Shown here: piece by piece, positions 37,137 to 46,447 of the stretch
Layout: every line of letters starts with the position of its first letter
Numbering within the stretch: the stretch's first letter is position 1
Assembly: GCA_023266115.1 (NCBI GenBank)
Contig: JAHFRU010000001.1
Location: forward strand, 207,905 to 271,904
Source of the DNA: Gammaproteobacteria bacterium
Lineage (GTDB): Bacteria > Pseudomonadota > Gammaproteobacteria > VBWC01
Reading direction: 5' to 3'
Length of the DNA stretch: 64,000 bases
Notes under the pieces: model-generated
What the model was told of the DNA's origin: nothing
Seen by the model: only the letters and a program-made list of their open reading frames with translations
Databases searched by the model: none
Program-made: the position numbers and the translations under genes

Positions 37137-38855
37137 ATGTCGAAAGCGGTGTTTGTCACGACACGAATCGGGGCGCCGGTCAAGTTTGACGGACGCCACA
37201 TCACGGCGCTATCGGCGCGATTGACGCCGGATAATATTAAGCCGGTACCGCCCACGGTTATTGAAGGTGACGGCATCCTGCTTGGGATTATTAATCCAAC
37301 AGACTCTTTAAGGATCCAGGGATGCAGTGTTTGCATGGGGACATTGTTCGGTTACAGCCCCGACTGGTGGCGGCCGGAATCGGACGCGCCGGATGGCAGC
37401 TACGCGTTGTTTCGGGGGGGTGAGAAGACGGTCGAGCTTCTGACGGATATCCTTGCGTCGCGTACGATCTGGTATGTAAAGACTGATGACTTGTTTATCG
37501 CCGCTACCTCGCAGCGGGCCATCGTTTATTTTCTGCAAAGCTACCAACCAAACGAAACTGCCTACCCCTGGATGCTGTCGTCCGGTACTTTGGGGCCCGA
37601 GCTATCCTGGGACAAAAGAATACGGTGTCTTCCAGGGGATGCGCGCCTCATACTGGATAGGGAGAGCTGGGAGCTCAAGCTCGACAGAGCGCCGGTTGCT
37701 TTCCGTGCGGATAACAGCTCGAAGAATGAGCATGAGCAACGTCTCAGAGACTCAATCCAGAACACTTTTGATGGGCTGGATCTGGATTTTGACCGATGGG
37801 TACTACCACTGTCCGGCGGTTACGATAGCCGGGCGATACTCCAGATGTTGAAGGACAGGCCTGGTCTGAAGACAGTCACATGGGGCGTCAAGGCGGCGCT
37901 GTCAGATGAAAACGGCGATGCATGTGTGGCGAGGGATCTGGCTAGTCATTATCGCGTTCCTCATCAGTACTTCTATACGGACTTGTCCGATGAGAATGTG
38001 GAATATCTCTTTACGCGATTTCTAGTCGCTGGCGAAGGGAGAATTGACCACATCTCCGGATATATGGACGGATTCGCGATTTGGAAAGCTCTATATGAAA
38101 GGGGTTATCAAGGAATTATCCGTGGCGATGAGGCTTTCGGATGTCGCGCTATACGGAGTGATCGGCAGGTCTATAAAAACATGGGCATGCAGGTGCTATC
38201 CGATTTCGAAAATGTCGGGATGCTTCAAGAGGAATGCGGGGCGGGCATTCAGGTATGGCCACGTAGTATTGAAAGACAACCGGATGAAAGTCGCGAAACA
38301 TGGCGGGACAGGGCAAATACGTTATTCGAGTTTCCTTTTGTATTTGCTGCGCTCAGCGATCTCAAGCTCTCTTATGTCGAAATCAGCGCACCGCTGCTGT
38401 CCAGGAAAATCATTACACAGGTACGATGTATGCCGGATAGTTTGCGGACGAATAAGAGCTTGTTTAAACACATGGTCACGCAGAATGGGCCGGGTATCCG
38501 GTACGCGACAGGTGCTGCGATCGAATCGCGAGACGATATTCTACGCAGCGACACGGTCGCGTCTGCCATTCGCAATGGCCTGCGTCAGGAGCGTGCCGGG
38601 AGTAAGCGTATCGACATCCTTAGCCGGTTCGCTCTCGAGCTGTTGGCGAATGAAACCGCTTTGCCGGGGAGGCTATCGATCAACAAAGGGGAGAGAATTA
38701 TTCGGCGGATCAGGGCGATGCTCTCTATCAGGAGTCAGGGTATGTTATTGGATCCTTATCTGTTGGCGTTCCGCGTATACATTATTCGTCGAATGCACGA
38801 GATATTGGACAGCGACGCGAGCGCGTTCTCCATGACTGCATTAGGAGATCAATAA
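37137..38855 (+). CDS. asparagine synthase-like protein without glutaminase Cys (paralogue 2)
   Basis: A 572-residue tandem paralogue of the preceding gene. The spacing of landmarks is the same: PP-loop SGGYDSR at 226-232 and GDEAFGC at 330-336. Here the conserved Glu332 is kept, unlike in paralogue 1. The N-terminus (MSKAVFVTTRIG) again lacks the glutaminase Cys. GGGGGAG lies 5 bases before the ATG. One copy with and one copy without the acidic residue suggests a heterodimer of active and inactive subunits, or divergence of substrate; this is inference. Confidence 0.8.
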   Translation: MSKAVFVTTRIGAPVKFDGRHITALSARLTPDNIKPVPPTVIEGDGILLGIINPTDSLRIQGCSVCMGTLFGYSPDWWRPESDAPDGSYALFRGGEKTVELLTDILASRTIWYVKTDDLFIAATSQRAIVYFLQSYQPNETAYPWMLSSGTLGPELSWDKRIRCLPGDARLILDRESWELKLDRAPVAFRADNSSKNEHEQRLRDSIQNTFDGLDLDFDRWVLPLSGGYDSRAILQMLKDRPGLKTVTWGVKAALSDENGDACVARDLASHYRVPHQYFYTDLSDENVEYLFTRFLVAGEGRIDHISGYMDGFAIWKALYERGYQGIIRGDEAFGCRAIRSDRQVYKNMGMQVLSDFENVGMLQEECGAGIQVWPRSIERQPDESRETWRDRANTLFEFPFVFAALSDLKLSYVEISAPLLSRKIITQVRCMPDSLRTNKSLFKHMVTQNGPGIRYATGAAIESRDDILRSDTVASAIRNGLRQERAGSKRIDILSRFALELLANETALPGRLSINKGERIIRRIRAMLSIRSQGMLLDPYLLAFRVYIIRRMHEILDSDASAFSMTALGDQ

Positions 38856-39007
38856 GTGGAGCAATGTGACGCTACGTCGCATCGCAATCTTCGTGTCAGC
38901 CAACAAGATCGACAATACAGTTATCGGCATATCGAACCCGCTGTCCACGGAAAATGGCCGTCACTTCGGTGGAGTTCTTTAGGGAAGCTTTCATTTATTC
39001 TGATATT

Positions 39008-39115
39008 GTCACTCCCGCGAAAGCGGGAATCCAGTAAACCGTTGAATTTGTAGCACTGGATTCCGGCTCTCCGCTGCGCGCAGCCTGCCCCGCGCAGGCG
39101 GGGGGCAGGAATGAC
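39008..39115. repeat. REP/BIME-like paired palindromic repeat in a 550-bp gene-free gap
   Basis: The gap 38856-39405 has no convincing gene. Within it, GTCACTCCCGCGAAAGCGGGA is followed by ATCCAGT, and about 20 bases on comes the inverted arm ACTGGATTCC, ending in GGAATGAC. The left arm contains the perfect dyad TCCCGC GAAA GCGGGA. A GC-rich hairpin (CTGCCCCGCGCAGGCGGGGGGCAG) sits inside the right half. The arrangement matches mobile, dispersed REP-type elements (ATTCCCGC...GGGAAT family) common in proteobacteria. It may stabilise or terminate the asnB-region transcript. Confidence 0.65.
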
Positions 39116-39405
39116 GACACATCAGGGGTTCTTTAGGATTAAGGCCTTGGCGCCCATCTTGGCCCGGCTGCCGGCTGCCCCGAATGACTGTAAGCCGTTG
39201 TTTATAAGTATAAACAAAGAGTGTCTGTGTAGTATAATTTTCCACATAAAGTTTCAAATTAGCGGCTTGCAGCGATGTTCGGTTCTGGCTCGCCCGGACC
39301 CGGTTAGTCGCTGAAACCTGCCCGCTTAGGTATCTTCGCAGACACCGTTCAAAGCCTAATGGCATTTATTCAACCGGCAAATAGGTACTTAAGGAGAAGC
39401 TATCC

Positions 39406-40515
39406 GTGAGGTCTGGCGAGAGGCGATTGTGTATTGTGTCTCCGTGTCATTGGACAGGTGGTTTTGGCGGGTCGGAGCAGCAGATATCACTATTGCTGGA
39501 TGTACTTGTGGCTCAGACACGATTTGATATCACCTACGTTGCTCGGCAGGCCGATCCGGGGTTCCAACCGACTGGGTACAAAGTGGAGCAGATTAATGTC
39601 AGTCCCTTTTCCAGCCGTGTTGGTAATTTGCTTGATGCACGACCATTGTTAGCTGCGCTGCATAAAATACGACCGCACGTTATTTATCAGCGCGTCGGCG
39701 GTGCGTATACAGGAATAGCGGCTTACTATGCCAAAAGAAATAACTGCAAGTTGGTGTGGCATATATCGAGTGAGATGAATGTATTGCCGTTTCGAATGGA
39801 CAAAAACAGGTCTTCGAATACCGTATCGCGGTATATAGAAAAGAAGGCGCTGGAGTACGGCATTCGTAACAGCACCAGCATTATTGCACAGACGGAACAA
39901 CAAGCAGGGTTGCTTCAAAAGCACTACGGAGTTACCGCCGCGCGGATCGTTCCGAACTTCCAGCCGGTACCCGTCGAGCCGAAAAAACAGGATACCCCTG
40001 TCAAGGTAGTATGGGTGTCCAATTTAAAGCCGATGAAGAGACCGGGGTTATTCATCGATCTCGCCAGAAAATATCAGTCAGATGTCGACGTGAAATTTAT
40101 TATGATTGGCCGCGCAGAAAACTCGTTATGGTGCAAGCAGGTTATCGAGGAAATCAAGGATGTACAATCGCTTGATTACGTCGGAGAACGAACCCAGGAA
40201 GAGGTAAACGCTATCCTGGCACAATCGCATATATTCGTGAACACTAGCAGTTACGAAGGCTTTCCTAACACTTTTATTCAAGCATGGATGCGCGAGGTTC
40301 CGGTGGTTAGTCTTGATGTCGATCCCGATAATATCCTGTCATCCCGCAGCATCGGGTACCGCTCAGGATCATTCGCCGCCCTTTGCCGGGACCTTGAGAA
40401 ACTGATTGGAGACAAGCAACTTCGCCAGTCGATGGGAAATGCCGCAAGAGATTATGCGATAGAAAATCATTCGGAAAAGAATATTGAGAGCGTCGTGAAG
40501 GAATTAGTCGGATGA
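39406..40515 (+). CDS. glycosyltransferase, GT4 family
   Basis: A 369-residue GT-B enzyme. The N-terminal loop is HWTGGFGGSEQQISLLLD; the donor half has WVSNLKPMKRPGLFIDLAR and NTSSYEGFPNTFIQAWMRE. The GTG start at 39406 has AAGGAG 9 bases upstream, an excellent ribosome site. It begins a tight run of translationally coupled genes (ATGA overlap with the next). The preceding gap with a REP-like element suggests a new transcription unit. Confidence 0.87.
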   Translation: MRSGERRLCIVSPCHWTGGFGGSEQQISLLLDVLVAQTRFDITYVARQADPGFQPTGYKVEQINVSPFSSRVGNLLDARPLLAALHKIRPHVIYQRVGGAYTGIAAYYAKRNNCKLVWHISSEMNVLPFRMDKNRSSNTVSRYIEKKALEYGIRNSTSIIAQTEQQAGLLQKHYGVTAARIVPNFQPVPVEPKKQDTPVKVVWVSNLKPMKRPGLFIDLARKYQSDVDVKFIMIGRAENSLWCKQVIEEIKDVQSLDYVGERTQEEVNAILAQSHIFVNTSSYEGFPNTFIQAWMREVPVVSLDVDPDNILSSRSIGYRSGSFAALCRDLEKLIGDKQLRQSMGNAARDYAIENHSEKNIESVVKELVG

Positions 40516-41690
40516 TGCGCGTGGAGAAACCCGATAAACGGCGAATCATATGGTTGGACGCAGATCGATTCGACACCAAGCCAAATAAAAGTCCGTGGAT
40601 CGAAATGTCGAAGGTACTTCAGGCGCATGGGTTCGACGTTACGCTTGTCACAGGCTATGAAAAAGCACCATATGAGAATGAACATCTGGATGTTGTATCG
40701 CTGCGGGTATGGGACATTCCGTTTATCTTTCGTATAGCGTTATTGATCAGGATGCTCTCATGGGTAGTTAGGAATGCCAGCAGAGACGATATTATTATAT
40801 TAAAACCGGAATCGTTGCTTATTGCCCCCAGCCTAAAGAGACGCGGCTTCCATAAACTGCATCTCGATGTGCGGACACTGCCGTTGAGAGCGCTAAGCTC
40901 TTTCAAAGGAAAGGTAGATCATTGGGTATTCTGGACTTTTACGATCGGACAATTGCGAAAATATGCGTCGAGCTATTCGTTTATCACTGAACGATTGAAA
41001 TCCGCAATAGAGCAGGAGTTTCGTGCCGTATTCGATGATTATGTCATCTGGCAGTCCAGCGTGAATATGAGCGTCTTCCGATCTGTGGAAGCGCCGGGTC
41101 GTGGAATAAGCAGAGAACTATTCACGGTGTTTTACCACGGAAGTATTTATGGAACTCGTGGAATAGATAAGGTCATTGAAGCGATGTCGCTGCTGTCGCC
41201 GGCTTATCGAGGCCATATACGGTTTGTGATTGTGGGGCCGGATTCAGGAAAGATCGCGCTGCAGGATATCGTTCGTCGGCACGGAGTCGCCGATAGCGTC
41301 ACGCTTGTCGGGTACGTTCCGTATGAAGATATTCCAAATAGAATCGCACAGGCCGATTGTTGTATTTGTCCGCTACCGGATCTGCTCGAGTGGAACGTTT
41401 CAAGCCCGCTTAAGGTGTTTGAATATATGGCATGTGAGAAGCCTGTTATTCTGACCCCGATTCCAGCCCATAAGGATGTCGCCGATGGGAAGGATTTTGT
41501 GGTGTGGACGAAGGGATGCGAGGCCAGTGATATTCGAGAGGCTATCGAATATGCGTTCGATCATCGGAGTCAGCTTGCCGACGCGGCGAGAGCGGCGCGT
41601 GATTTTATGCGGGACACGTACGACTGGACAACCCAGGGACGTCACTTCGCCGATTATCTTGGCGGCAGATATCTTCGGGAACCGTCGTGA
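40512..41690 (+). CDS. glycosyltransferase, GT4-like
   Basis: A 392-residue GT-B enzyme. It overlaps the preceding gene by four bases (ATGA). The donor domain carries FYHGSIYGTRGIDKVIEAM, RFVIVGPDSGK and SSPLKVFEYMACEKPVIL. A hydrophobic segment (RIALLIRMLSWVVRNA, about residues 70-87) is likely an amphipathic membrane-contact helix in the acceptor domain, as in other enzymes using polyprenyl-linked acceptors. Confidence 0.83.
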   Translation: MMRVEKPDKRRIIWLDADRFDTKPNKSPWIEMSKVLQAHGFDVTLVTGYEKAPYENEHLDVVSLRVWDIPFIFRIALLIRMLSWVVRNASRDDIIILKPESLLIAPSLKRRGFHKLHLDVRTLPLRALSSFKGKVDHWVFWTFTIGQLRKYASSYSFITERLKSAIEQEFRAVFDDYVIWQSSVNMSVFRSVEAPGRGISRELFTVFYHGSIYGTRGIDKVIEAMSLLSPAYRGHIRFVIVGPDSGKIALQDIVRRHGVADSVTLVGYVPYEDIPNRIAQADCCICPLPDLLEWNVSSPLKVFEYMACEKPVILTPIPAHKDVADGKDFVVWTKGCEASDIREAIEYAFDHRSQLADAARAARDFMRDTYDWTTQGRHFADYLGGRYLREPS

Positions 41691-41699
41691 CGTGTTGAG

Positions 41700-43046
41700 A
41701 TGAACAAGTTAGTATATTCGATAATTCTCGCGGTATTTTTCTCATCGTATCTCGCATCAGGCATTCACCGTGCCTTTAATCTGGTTCCGGAGGTTCTGTC
41801 CGGTATTGTCCTCGTCGTAATTCTGGCGAGGATCGCAGTAAATCACTCTCTATGTGTGAGTCCAAAATATCTGATGTTAGGGGCGATAGCAGTGCTGCAC
41901 GCGGTATCGGGGATGATTTTAAATACAGTAGATCCCGGCACGATTGTCACCGGATTGCGACCTTACCTGAAATGGATCCCGCTTTTTTTACTGCCCGCAG
42001 TGTACCGATTTTCTGAAGAGGAAATCAGCGGGCAGATCAAGCTAATATTGATTCTGGGATTAATGCAATCACCACTGGCGTTTTTTCAAAGATTTGTTCA
42101 ATACAGGGACGCCGCGACCGGGGACTTTGTGACGGGAACGCTCGGAGAAAGCGCTTCCGGGGTACTTTCAATTTTCTTGCTTTCGGTGATTGCGGTAGTG
42201 ATAGCATTTTATGTCAGAGGCCGCCTGCGATTTCCGCAGATGTTGCTATTTACGTTAGCACTATTCTTGCCAACGACGATTAATGAAACCAAAGTAACAT
42301 TGCTGTTGTTACCGCTGGCGATTGTGGTTCCCTATATTGTTGCCTCAAATCGTCTGTCGATGGCGCAATTAGTGGCAATTCCTGTGTTGGGGATTTTGTT
42401 AACCACGGGCTTTGTGGTCATTTACGATTATGCAGGTAGTATATGGGGGGCGAGAGGGATCGGTGAATTCGTTGATAAGGAGGCAGGCAGCTATTTATAC
42501 AGTGAATCGAACGCAACCCGGGGAAATTTGCTGGAGAGAAACAGGATAGGAAGCGGATTGCAGCTGCCAGAGGAGCTGATTAAGCCGGATGAAGGTGGAG
42601 GGCGAGTAGAAAAGCTGTTGCTGCCTTTAAAAAATCTTTCGGATAACCCCCTGAAGTTGTGGATGGGTTTAGGGGTGGGTAACGCGTCGCCGTCGATTAT
42701 TAACGTGTTCTCGGGCACGTATTCTGGCCGCATCGGAAAAATTAGCAGCGAAACGTTGTCTAGCTTTTTACTATGGGAAGTCGGCGTTGGTGGCCTAATT
42801 ATTTTGTTTACATTTCTGATGCTTCTAATGTATGACACCTATAAGATCGGGAAAGAAAAAAATACACTGGGCGTATTGGCAGCCGGTTGGTTCGGCGTGT
42901 TGGTCATCGTGCTGCTTACCGTGCCGTATTTGAATCTGTTTTACTCCAACGTATTGGTTTTCCTGTTCGCACATATGTCGGGATACATCTCCGCGGAACG
43001 TCGGTGGGCGCAATATAACCCTGTAAGAACAACCTTGCATAGTTAG
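41700..43046 (+). CDS. O-antigen polymerase/ligase-like membrane protein
   Basis: A 448-residue integral inner-membrane protein with roughly ten to twelve hydrophobic segments and one large soluble loop at about residues 250-350 (DYAGSIWGARGIGEFVDKE... to the region SSETLSSFLLWEVGVGG). This matches the Wzy/WaaL architecture, in which the loop faces the periplasm and binds polyprenyl-linked glycan. Sequence alone does not separate polymerase from ligase. It sits among glycosyltransferases, 9 bases after the previous stop. No Wzx flippase is visible in the window. Confidence 0.72.
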   Translation: MNKLVYSIILAVFFSSYLASGIHRAFNLVPEVLSGIVLVVILARIAVNHSLCVSPKYLMLGAIAVLHAVSGMILNTVDPGTIVTGLRPYLKWIPLFLLPAVYRFSEEEISGQIKLILILGLMQSPLAFFQRFVQYRDAATGDFVTGTLGESASGVLSIFLLSVIAVVIAFYVRGRLRFPQMLLFTLALFLPTTINETKVTLLLLPLAIVVPYIVASNRLSMAQLVAIPVLGILLTTGFVVIYDYAGSIWGARGIGEFVDKEAGSYLYSESNATRGNLLERNRIGSGLQLPEELIKPDEGGGRVEKLLLPLKNLSDNPLKLWMGLGVGNASPSIINVFSGTYSGRIGKISSETLSSFLLWEVGVGGLIILFTFLMLLMYDTYKIGKEKNTLGVLAAGWFGVLVIVLLTVPYLNLFYSNVLVFLFAHMSGYISAERRWAQYNPVRTTLHS

Positions 43047-43084
43047 CAGGTGTACCTGCGAAAAAGGTTAGAAGGCTAAGAGTA

Positions 43085-44320
43085 ATGCCCACATTGCTGT
43101 CTGTTAACAACTATTATTATCCCCGTGGCGGAGCAGAGGTTGTATTTCTCGAGCATAACAAGCTGTTCGAGCATAGCGGATGGCAGGTAGTTCCGTTTGC
43201 CATGCATCATCCAAAGAATATTGAAACGCCCTGGTCAGAGTATTTCGTAGACGAAATCGAATATGGGGAGCAATACAATATCCTGGGCAAGCTCCGGCGT
43301 GTTCCGAAGACGGTATATTCTCTGGAGGCCCGGCGTAACCTCTCGCGGTTGTTAACCCGGGCCATGCCGGATATCTGCCATCTGCATAACATCTACCATC
43401 ATATTTCTCCGTCCATACTTGGCCTTTTGAAGAGAAAAGGTGTTCCGGTGGTATTGACGCTTCATGATTTGAAGCTGGCCTGTCCAGCCTACAAGATGCT
43501 TACCCATGATGGTATCTGTGAACGATGCAAGGGCGGCAGAGTTTACAATGTCGTCGTTCATCGATGTGTGAAGCAGTCTTATGCGCTTAGCATGCTGGTC
43601 GCGATTGAAGCCGCGGTAAGTACTATGCTCGGCAGTTACAAAAAATGCGTTGACCGGTTCATAGTGCCAAGCCGGTTTTACATTAACAAGTTTGTTGAGT
43701 GGGGATGGGATCGCGAGCGTTTTGAGTACGTGCCAAATTTCATTCATATCGGCGCTTTTGAGCCAGAGTATCGCTCGGGCAGGTCGTTCGTGTATTTCGG
43801 CAGGTTAGGACCGGAGAAGGGGGTGGCAACGTTGATCAAGGCTGCTGCTATGGCGGGAGTGCCGTTACGTATTGTTGGTACGGGGCCGGAAGAGAGCCTA
43901 TTGCGTAATTCTGCCGCGCGCTCAGGGGGCGATATCGAGTTTCTCGGATATTTGAGCGGAGCGCCCTTGCATGATGTGGTTCGCTCGGCGAGGGCCGTCG
44001 TGCTGCCATCGGAATGGTACGAAAATGCGCCCATGTCGGTTCTGGAAGCTTACGCGTTGGGCAAGCCCGTAATCGGTGCCTCCATCGGCGGAATTCCGGA
44101 ATTGATTCATGAGGGGAAGTCCGGGGTGACTTTTGAGTCCGGGTCTGTAGAGGGGCTGGCCGCGGTCCTGGCCGGGTTTTCCGCATACAAAGACACGCAG
44201 ATATCGGATATGGGCCACTATGGACGATCATGGATGGAGAAAGAATTTGGCGAGAAACACTACCTCGGCCGCATGCTGGAGATATACGGTGAGCTGGGCG
44301 TCGCGGGTGCGCGGACGTGA
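43085..44320 (+). CDS. glycosyltransferase, GT4 family with Cys-rich insert
   Basis: A 411-residue GT-B enzyme. It starts MPTLLSVNNYYYPRGGAEVV and has the subgroup features HLHNIYHHISPSIL and a cysteine-bearing insert (CPAYKMLTHDGICERCKGG, then HRC) that may bind a metal. The donor domain has YFGRLGPEKGVATLIKAA and ENAPMSVLEAYALGKPVI. The stop overlaps the next start (GTGA), so the two glycosyltransferases are coupled. Confidence 0.88.
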   Translation: MPTLLSVNNYYYPRGGAEVVFLEHNKLFEHSGWQVVPFAMHHPKNIETPWSEYFVDEIEYGEQYNILGKLRRVPKTVYSLEARRNLSRLLTRAMPDICHLHNIYHHISPSILGLLKRKGVPVVLTLHDLKLACPAYKMLTHDGICERCKGGRVYNVVVHRCVKQSYALSMLVAIEAAVSTMLGSYKKCVDRFIVPSRFYINKFVEWGWDRERFEYVPNFIHIGAFEPEYRSGRSFVYFGRLGPEKGVATLIKAAAMAGVPLRIVGTGPEESLLRNSAARSGGDIEFLGYLSGAPLHDVVRSARAVVLPSEWYENAPMSVLEAYALGKPVIGASIGGIPELIHEGKSGVTFESGSVEGLAAVLAGFSAYKDTQISDMGHYGRSWMEKEFGEKHYLGRMLEIYGELGVAGART

Positions 44321-45426
44321 GGGTAATGGCGCTGGGATTGCGCGGATTTCCGGATGTACAGGGTGGCGTCGAAAAACATGCGGAGCATCTATATCCGTTG
44401 TTGGTCCGTCTGGGTTGCGAGGTTGACGTGATCGTCCGGTCACCTTACATGCCCCGTGAAACGCGGGAATGGAGCGGGGTCAGGTTTATACGATTGTGGG
44501 CGCCGCGTATAAACGGTATCGAGGCCTTTGTTCACACCTTTCTGGGAGTACTTTACGCGACGGTTTCCCGGCCGGATGTTCTGCATATTCATGCCATAGG
44601 GCCGGCAATCATGACGCCATTGGCCAGATTGTTGGGGCTGCGAGTGATCGTGACGCATCATGGCCCGGATTATGATCGCGAAAAGTGGGGTCGCTTCGCG
44701 CGAGGGTTGTTGCGTCTGGGTGAGAAATGGGGAATGCGTTATGCCAATCAGCGTATCGCGATTTCCGAGGTCATCAGCGGGCTTGTTAAAGAGCAACACG
44801 GCGTTGACTCGGTCGTCATTCCCAACGGTGTTGATTTGCCCGAGATTCCCGAGACCACGAATGTCCTGAATAAATATAGTATCGAAAGACAGCGATATAT
44901 TCTCCTGGTAAGTCGTTTCGTTCCGGAGAAAAGGCATCTGGATCTGATGCGTGCCTTCAGTAACGCCAGCCTTGCTGGATGGAAGCTTGTATTGGTGGGC
45001 GACGCGGATCACCCGGACGAATATTCAAGAACAATGCGCGCCGAGGCGGCCAGGGTTCCGTGCATTGTACTCACTGGCTATCAGAGCGGCCTGGCACTAC
45101 GCGAACTTTACGCACATGCCGGCCTTTTCGTCCTTCCTTCGTCGCATGAGGGGCTGCCTATTGCGATGCTGGAGGCGTTAAGTTATGGAATTCCTGTTAT
45201 CGCCAGCGATATTCCCGCTAACCTGGAAATCGGGTTGCCGAAAGAGAATTATTTTCCGTTGGGGAATATTTCTGAACTTGAGGAGCTTATAAAGCGGTTT
45301 TCCTCCGTTCAGCAATCAAATATTGCGCATGAAACCACTCGCGCGTGGTTGCGGGATAAGTATGATTGGGAAATAGTTACGAAGAAAACTTTGGAGGTTT
45401 ATAAGTCAGTATTATCTGGCGAGTGA
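44317..45426 (+). CDS. glycosyltransferase, GT4 family
   Basis: A 369-residue GT-B enzyme. GTG at 44317 gives the expected first strand MRVMALGLRGFPDVQGGVE; the ATG three codons later is the alternative. It contains THHGPDYDREKWG, VIPNGVDLPEIP, LLVSRFVPEKRHLDLMRAF and EGLPIAMLEALSYGIPVI. The family includes enzymes related to WbpZ/RfaG-like proteins, but the sugar is not predictable. It is the last intact gene before the IS-damaged methyltransferase. Confidence 0.88.
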   Translation: MRVMALGLRGFPDVQGGVEKHAEHLYPLLVRLGCEVDVIVRSPYMPRETREWSGVRFIRLWAPRINGIEAFVHTFLGVLYATVSRPDVLHIHAIGPAIMTPLARLLGLRVIVTHHGPDYDREKWGRFARGLLRLGEKWGMRYANQRIAISEVISGLVKEQHGVDSVVIPNGVDLPEIPETTNVLNKYSIERQRYILLVSRFVPEKRHLDLMRAFSNASLAGWKLVLVGDADHPDEYSRTMRAEAARVPCIVLTGYQSGLALRELYAHAGLFVLPSSHEGLPIAMLEALSYGIPVIASDIPANLEIGLPKENYFPLGNISELEELIKRFSSVQQSNIAHETTRAWLRDKYDWEIVTKKTLEVYKSVLSGE

Positions 45427-45517
45427 ATCACCACAACCGAGAATCCAGATGAGGTTCTGATTGTTTTTCACCTTCGGGAAATAACTAACAATCGCTTTCG
45501 ATAAATGACTGGGCATT

Positions 45518-45904
45518 ATGAAAATCTTTACTCGACAAGCAGATGAAATTTCTCTTCTCGTAAAGATAATAAACGCGAAAGGAGAGTTTCTGTCAATCCT
45601 TGAGGCTGGCTGCGGACGGCAATGGCCACTTCATATCATATCGAAGTACAAGCTCACCGGCATTGATCTGGATCCTGACGCGCTAAAAACCAGAGTGACT
45701 ACCATTGGCGATCTCGACGAAGCTATCGTCGGTGATCTCCTGATCCATGACTTCCCATCGGAGTCCTTCGACCTGATTTATAATGCCTACGTCCTCGAGC
45801 ATATCAATGGTGCCGAGAAAGTCCTCGCCAACTTCACGCGCTGGCTCAAGCCCGGCGGCCTGCTCCTGCTCCAGATCCCCCCGCGTCAGAATAGTTGTCA
45901 CTGA
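45518..45904 (+). pseudogene. class I SAM-dependent methyltransferase, truncated by an IS remnant
   Basis: A 128-codon 5' fragment. The SAM site LEAGCGRQWPL, the acidic loop end GIDLDPD, and YNAYVLEHINGAEKVL with WLKPGGLLLLQIP are intact, so the reading frame was a normal class I methyltransferase until about codon 125. There it runs into the left terminal repeat of the IS remnant and stops at 45902-45904. The expected 100 or so C-terminal residues do not reappear beyond the right end of the element, so the 3' half is deleted rather than only interrupted. Confidence 0.8.
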
Positions 45905-45939
45905 TTTCTGTAATCTCTGGAGCGAGCGGGAGGCGGAAG

Positions 45940-46086
45940 GTGACGAGAGATGTCGAGGTATTCGCAGAGGAGTTGAAGCAGACTGTGTTGAAGCGAATGA
46001 TGCCGCCGGAGAGTCGATCGGTGGCGGAGTTATCGAAGGAGACAGGCATCACGGAAACGACCCTGTACAATTGGCGGAGAGCGTGT
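45940..46086 (+). pseudogene. IS3-like transposase orfA, 5' fragment
   Basis: From GTG 45940 the frame encodes VTRDVEVFAEELKQTVLKR, then the helix-turn-helix SVAELSKETGITETTLYNWR, typical of IS3-family OrfA proteins. The frame loses its family resemblance just after LYNWRR, at the junction with the orfB tail near 46075-46086. Confidence 0.75.
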
Positions 46087-46400
46087 TCCGGACGTGCAAG
46101 TACCGGCCGGAATATCCGAGTGAGGGCTTTGCCACACTGGACAAGGCCCGTGCCTGGATGCTGCGCTTCGAGGCGTGGTACAACACCGGGCACCGGCACA
46201 GCGGGCTGAACTTCGTGACACCGGAACAGCGCCATACCGCGCAGGCAGAGGAGATTATGAAACAGCGCATGGATGTTTATGAGACAGCACGTGCGCGCAA
46301 CCCGCGCCGATGGAGTGGTGACAGCCGGAACTGGTCACTGCCACAGAGTGTCTGCCTCAACCCGGGAAAATCGGCTGACCCACAGGCTCAGGCCCCATGA
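46077..46400 (+). pseudogene. IS3-like transposase orfB, 3' fragment
   Basis: From about 46077 a different frame encodes the end of an rve-type integrase: ESVFRTCKYRPEYPSEGF, then FEAWYNTGHRHSGLNFVTP, which carries the final Glu region and tail of OrfB. The DDE catalytic Asp residues upstream are missing, so this copy cannot transpose by itself. It ends at TGA 46398-46400. Confidence 0.8.
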
Positions 46401-46447
46401 TCGAAACGGTGACAACTATCTTGAAAACCGCCGATGACGCAGTTTCA

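Larger units (their letters stand above)
45891..46419 (+). mobile_element. internally deleted IS3-type insertion sequence remnant
   Basis: The ends are inverted repeats: ATAGTTGTCACTGATTTC at 45891-45908, and its partner at 46402-46419, identical over the first 11 bases and at four of the next seven. Inside are the start of an IS3-like orfA and the end of orfB in another frame, joined by deletion of about 1 kb. No target-site duplication flanks the element (AGA on the left, CTT on the right), which fits later rearrangement of the neighbouring DNA. Confidence 0.8.

Noticed and set aside
45783..46076. Upstream part of the frame that holds the orfB tail
   Set aside because: Overlaps the methyltransferase and orfA in other frames; family resemblance begins only at about 46077.
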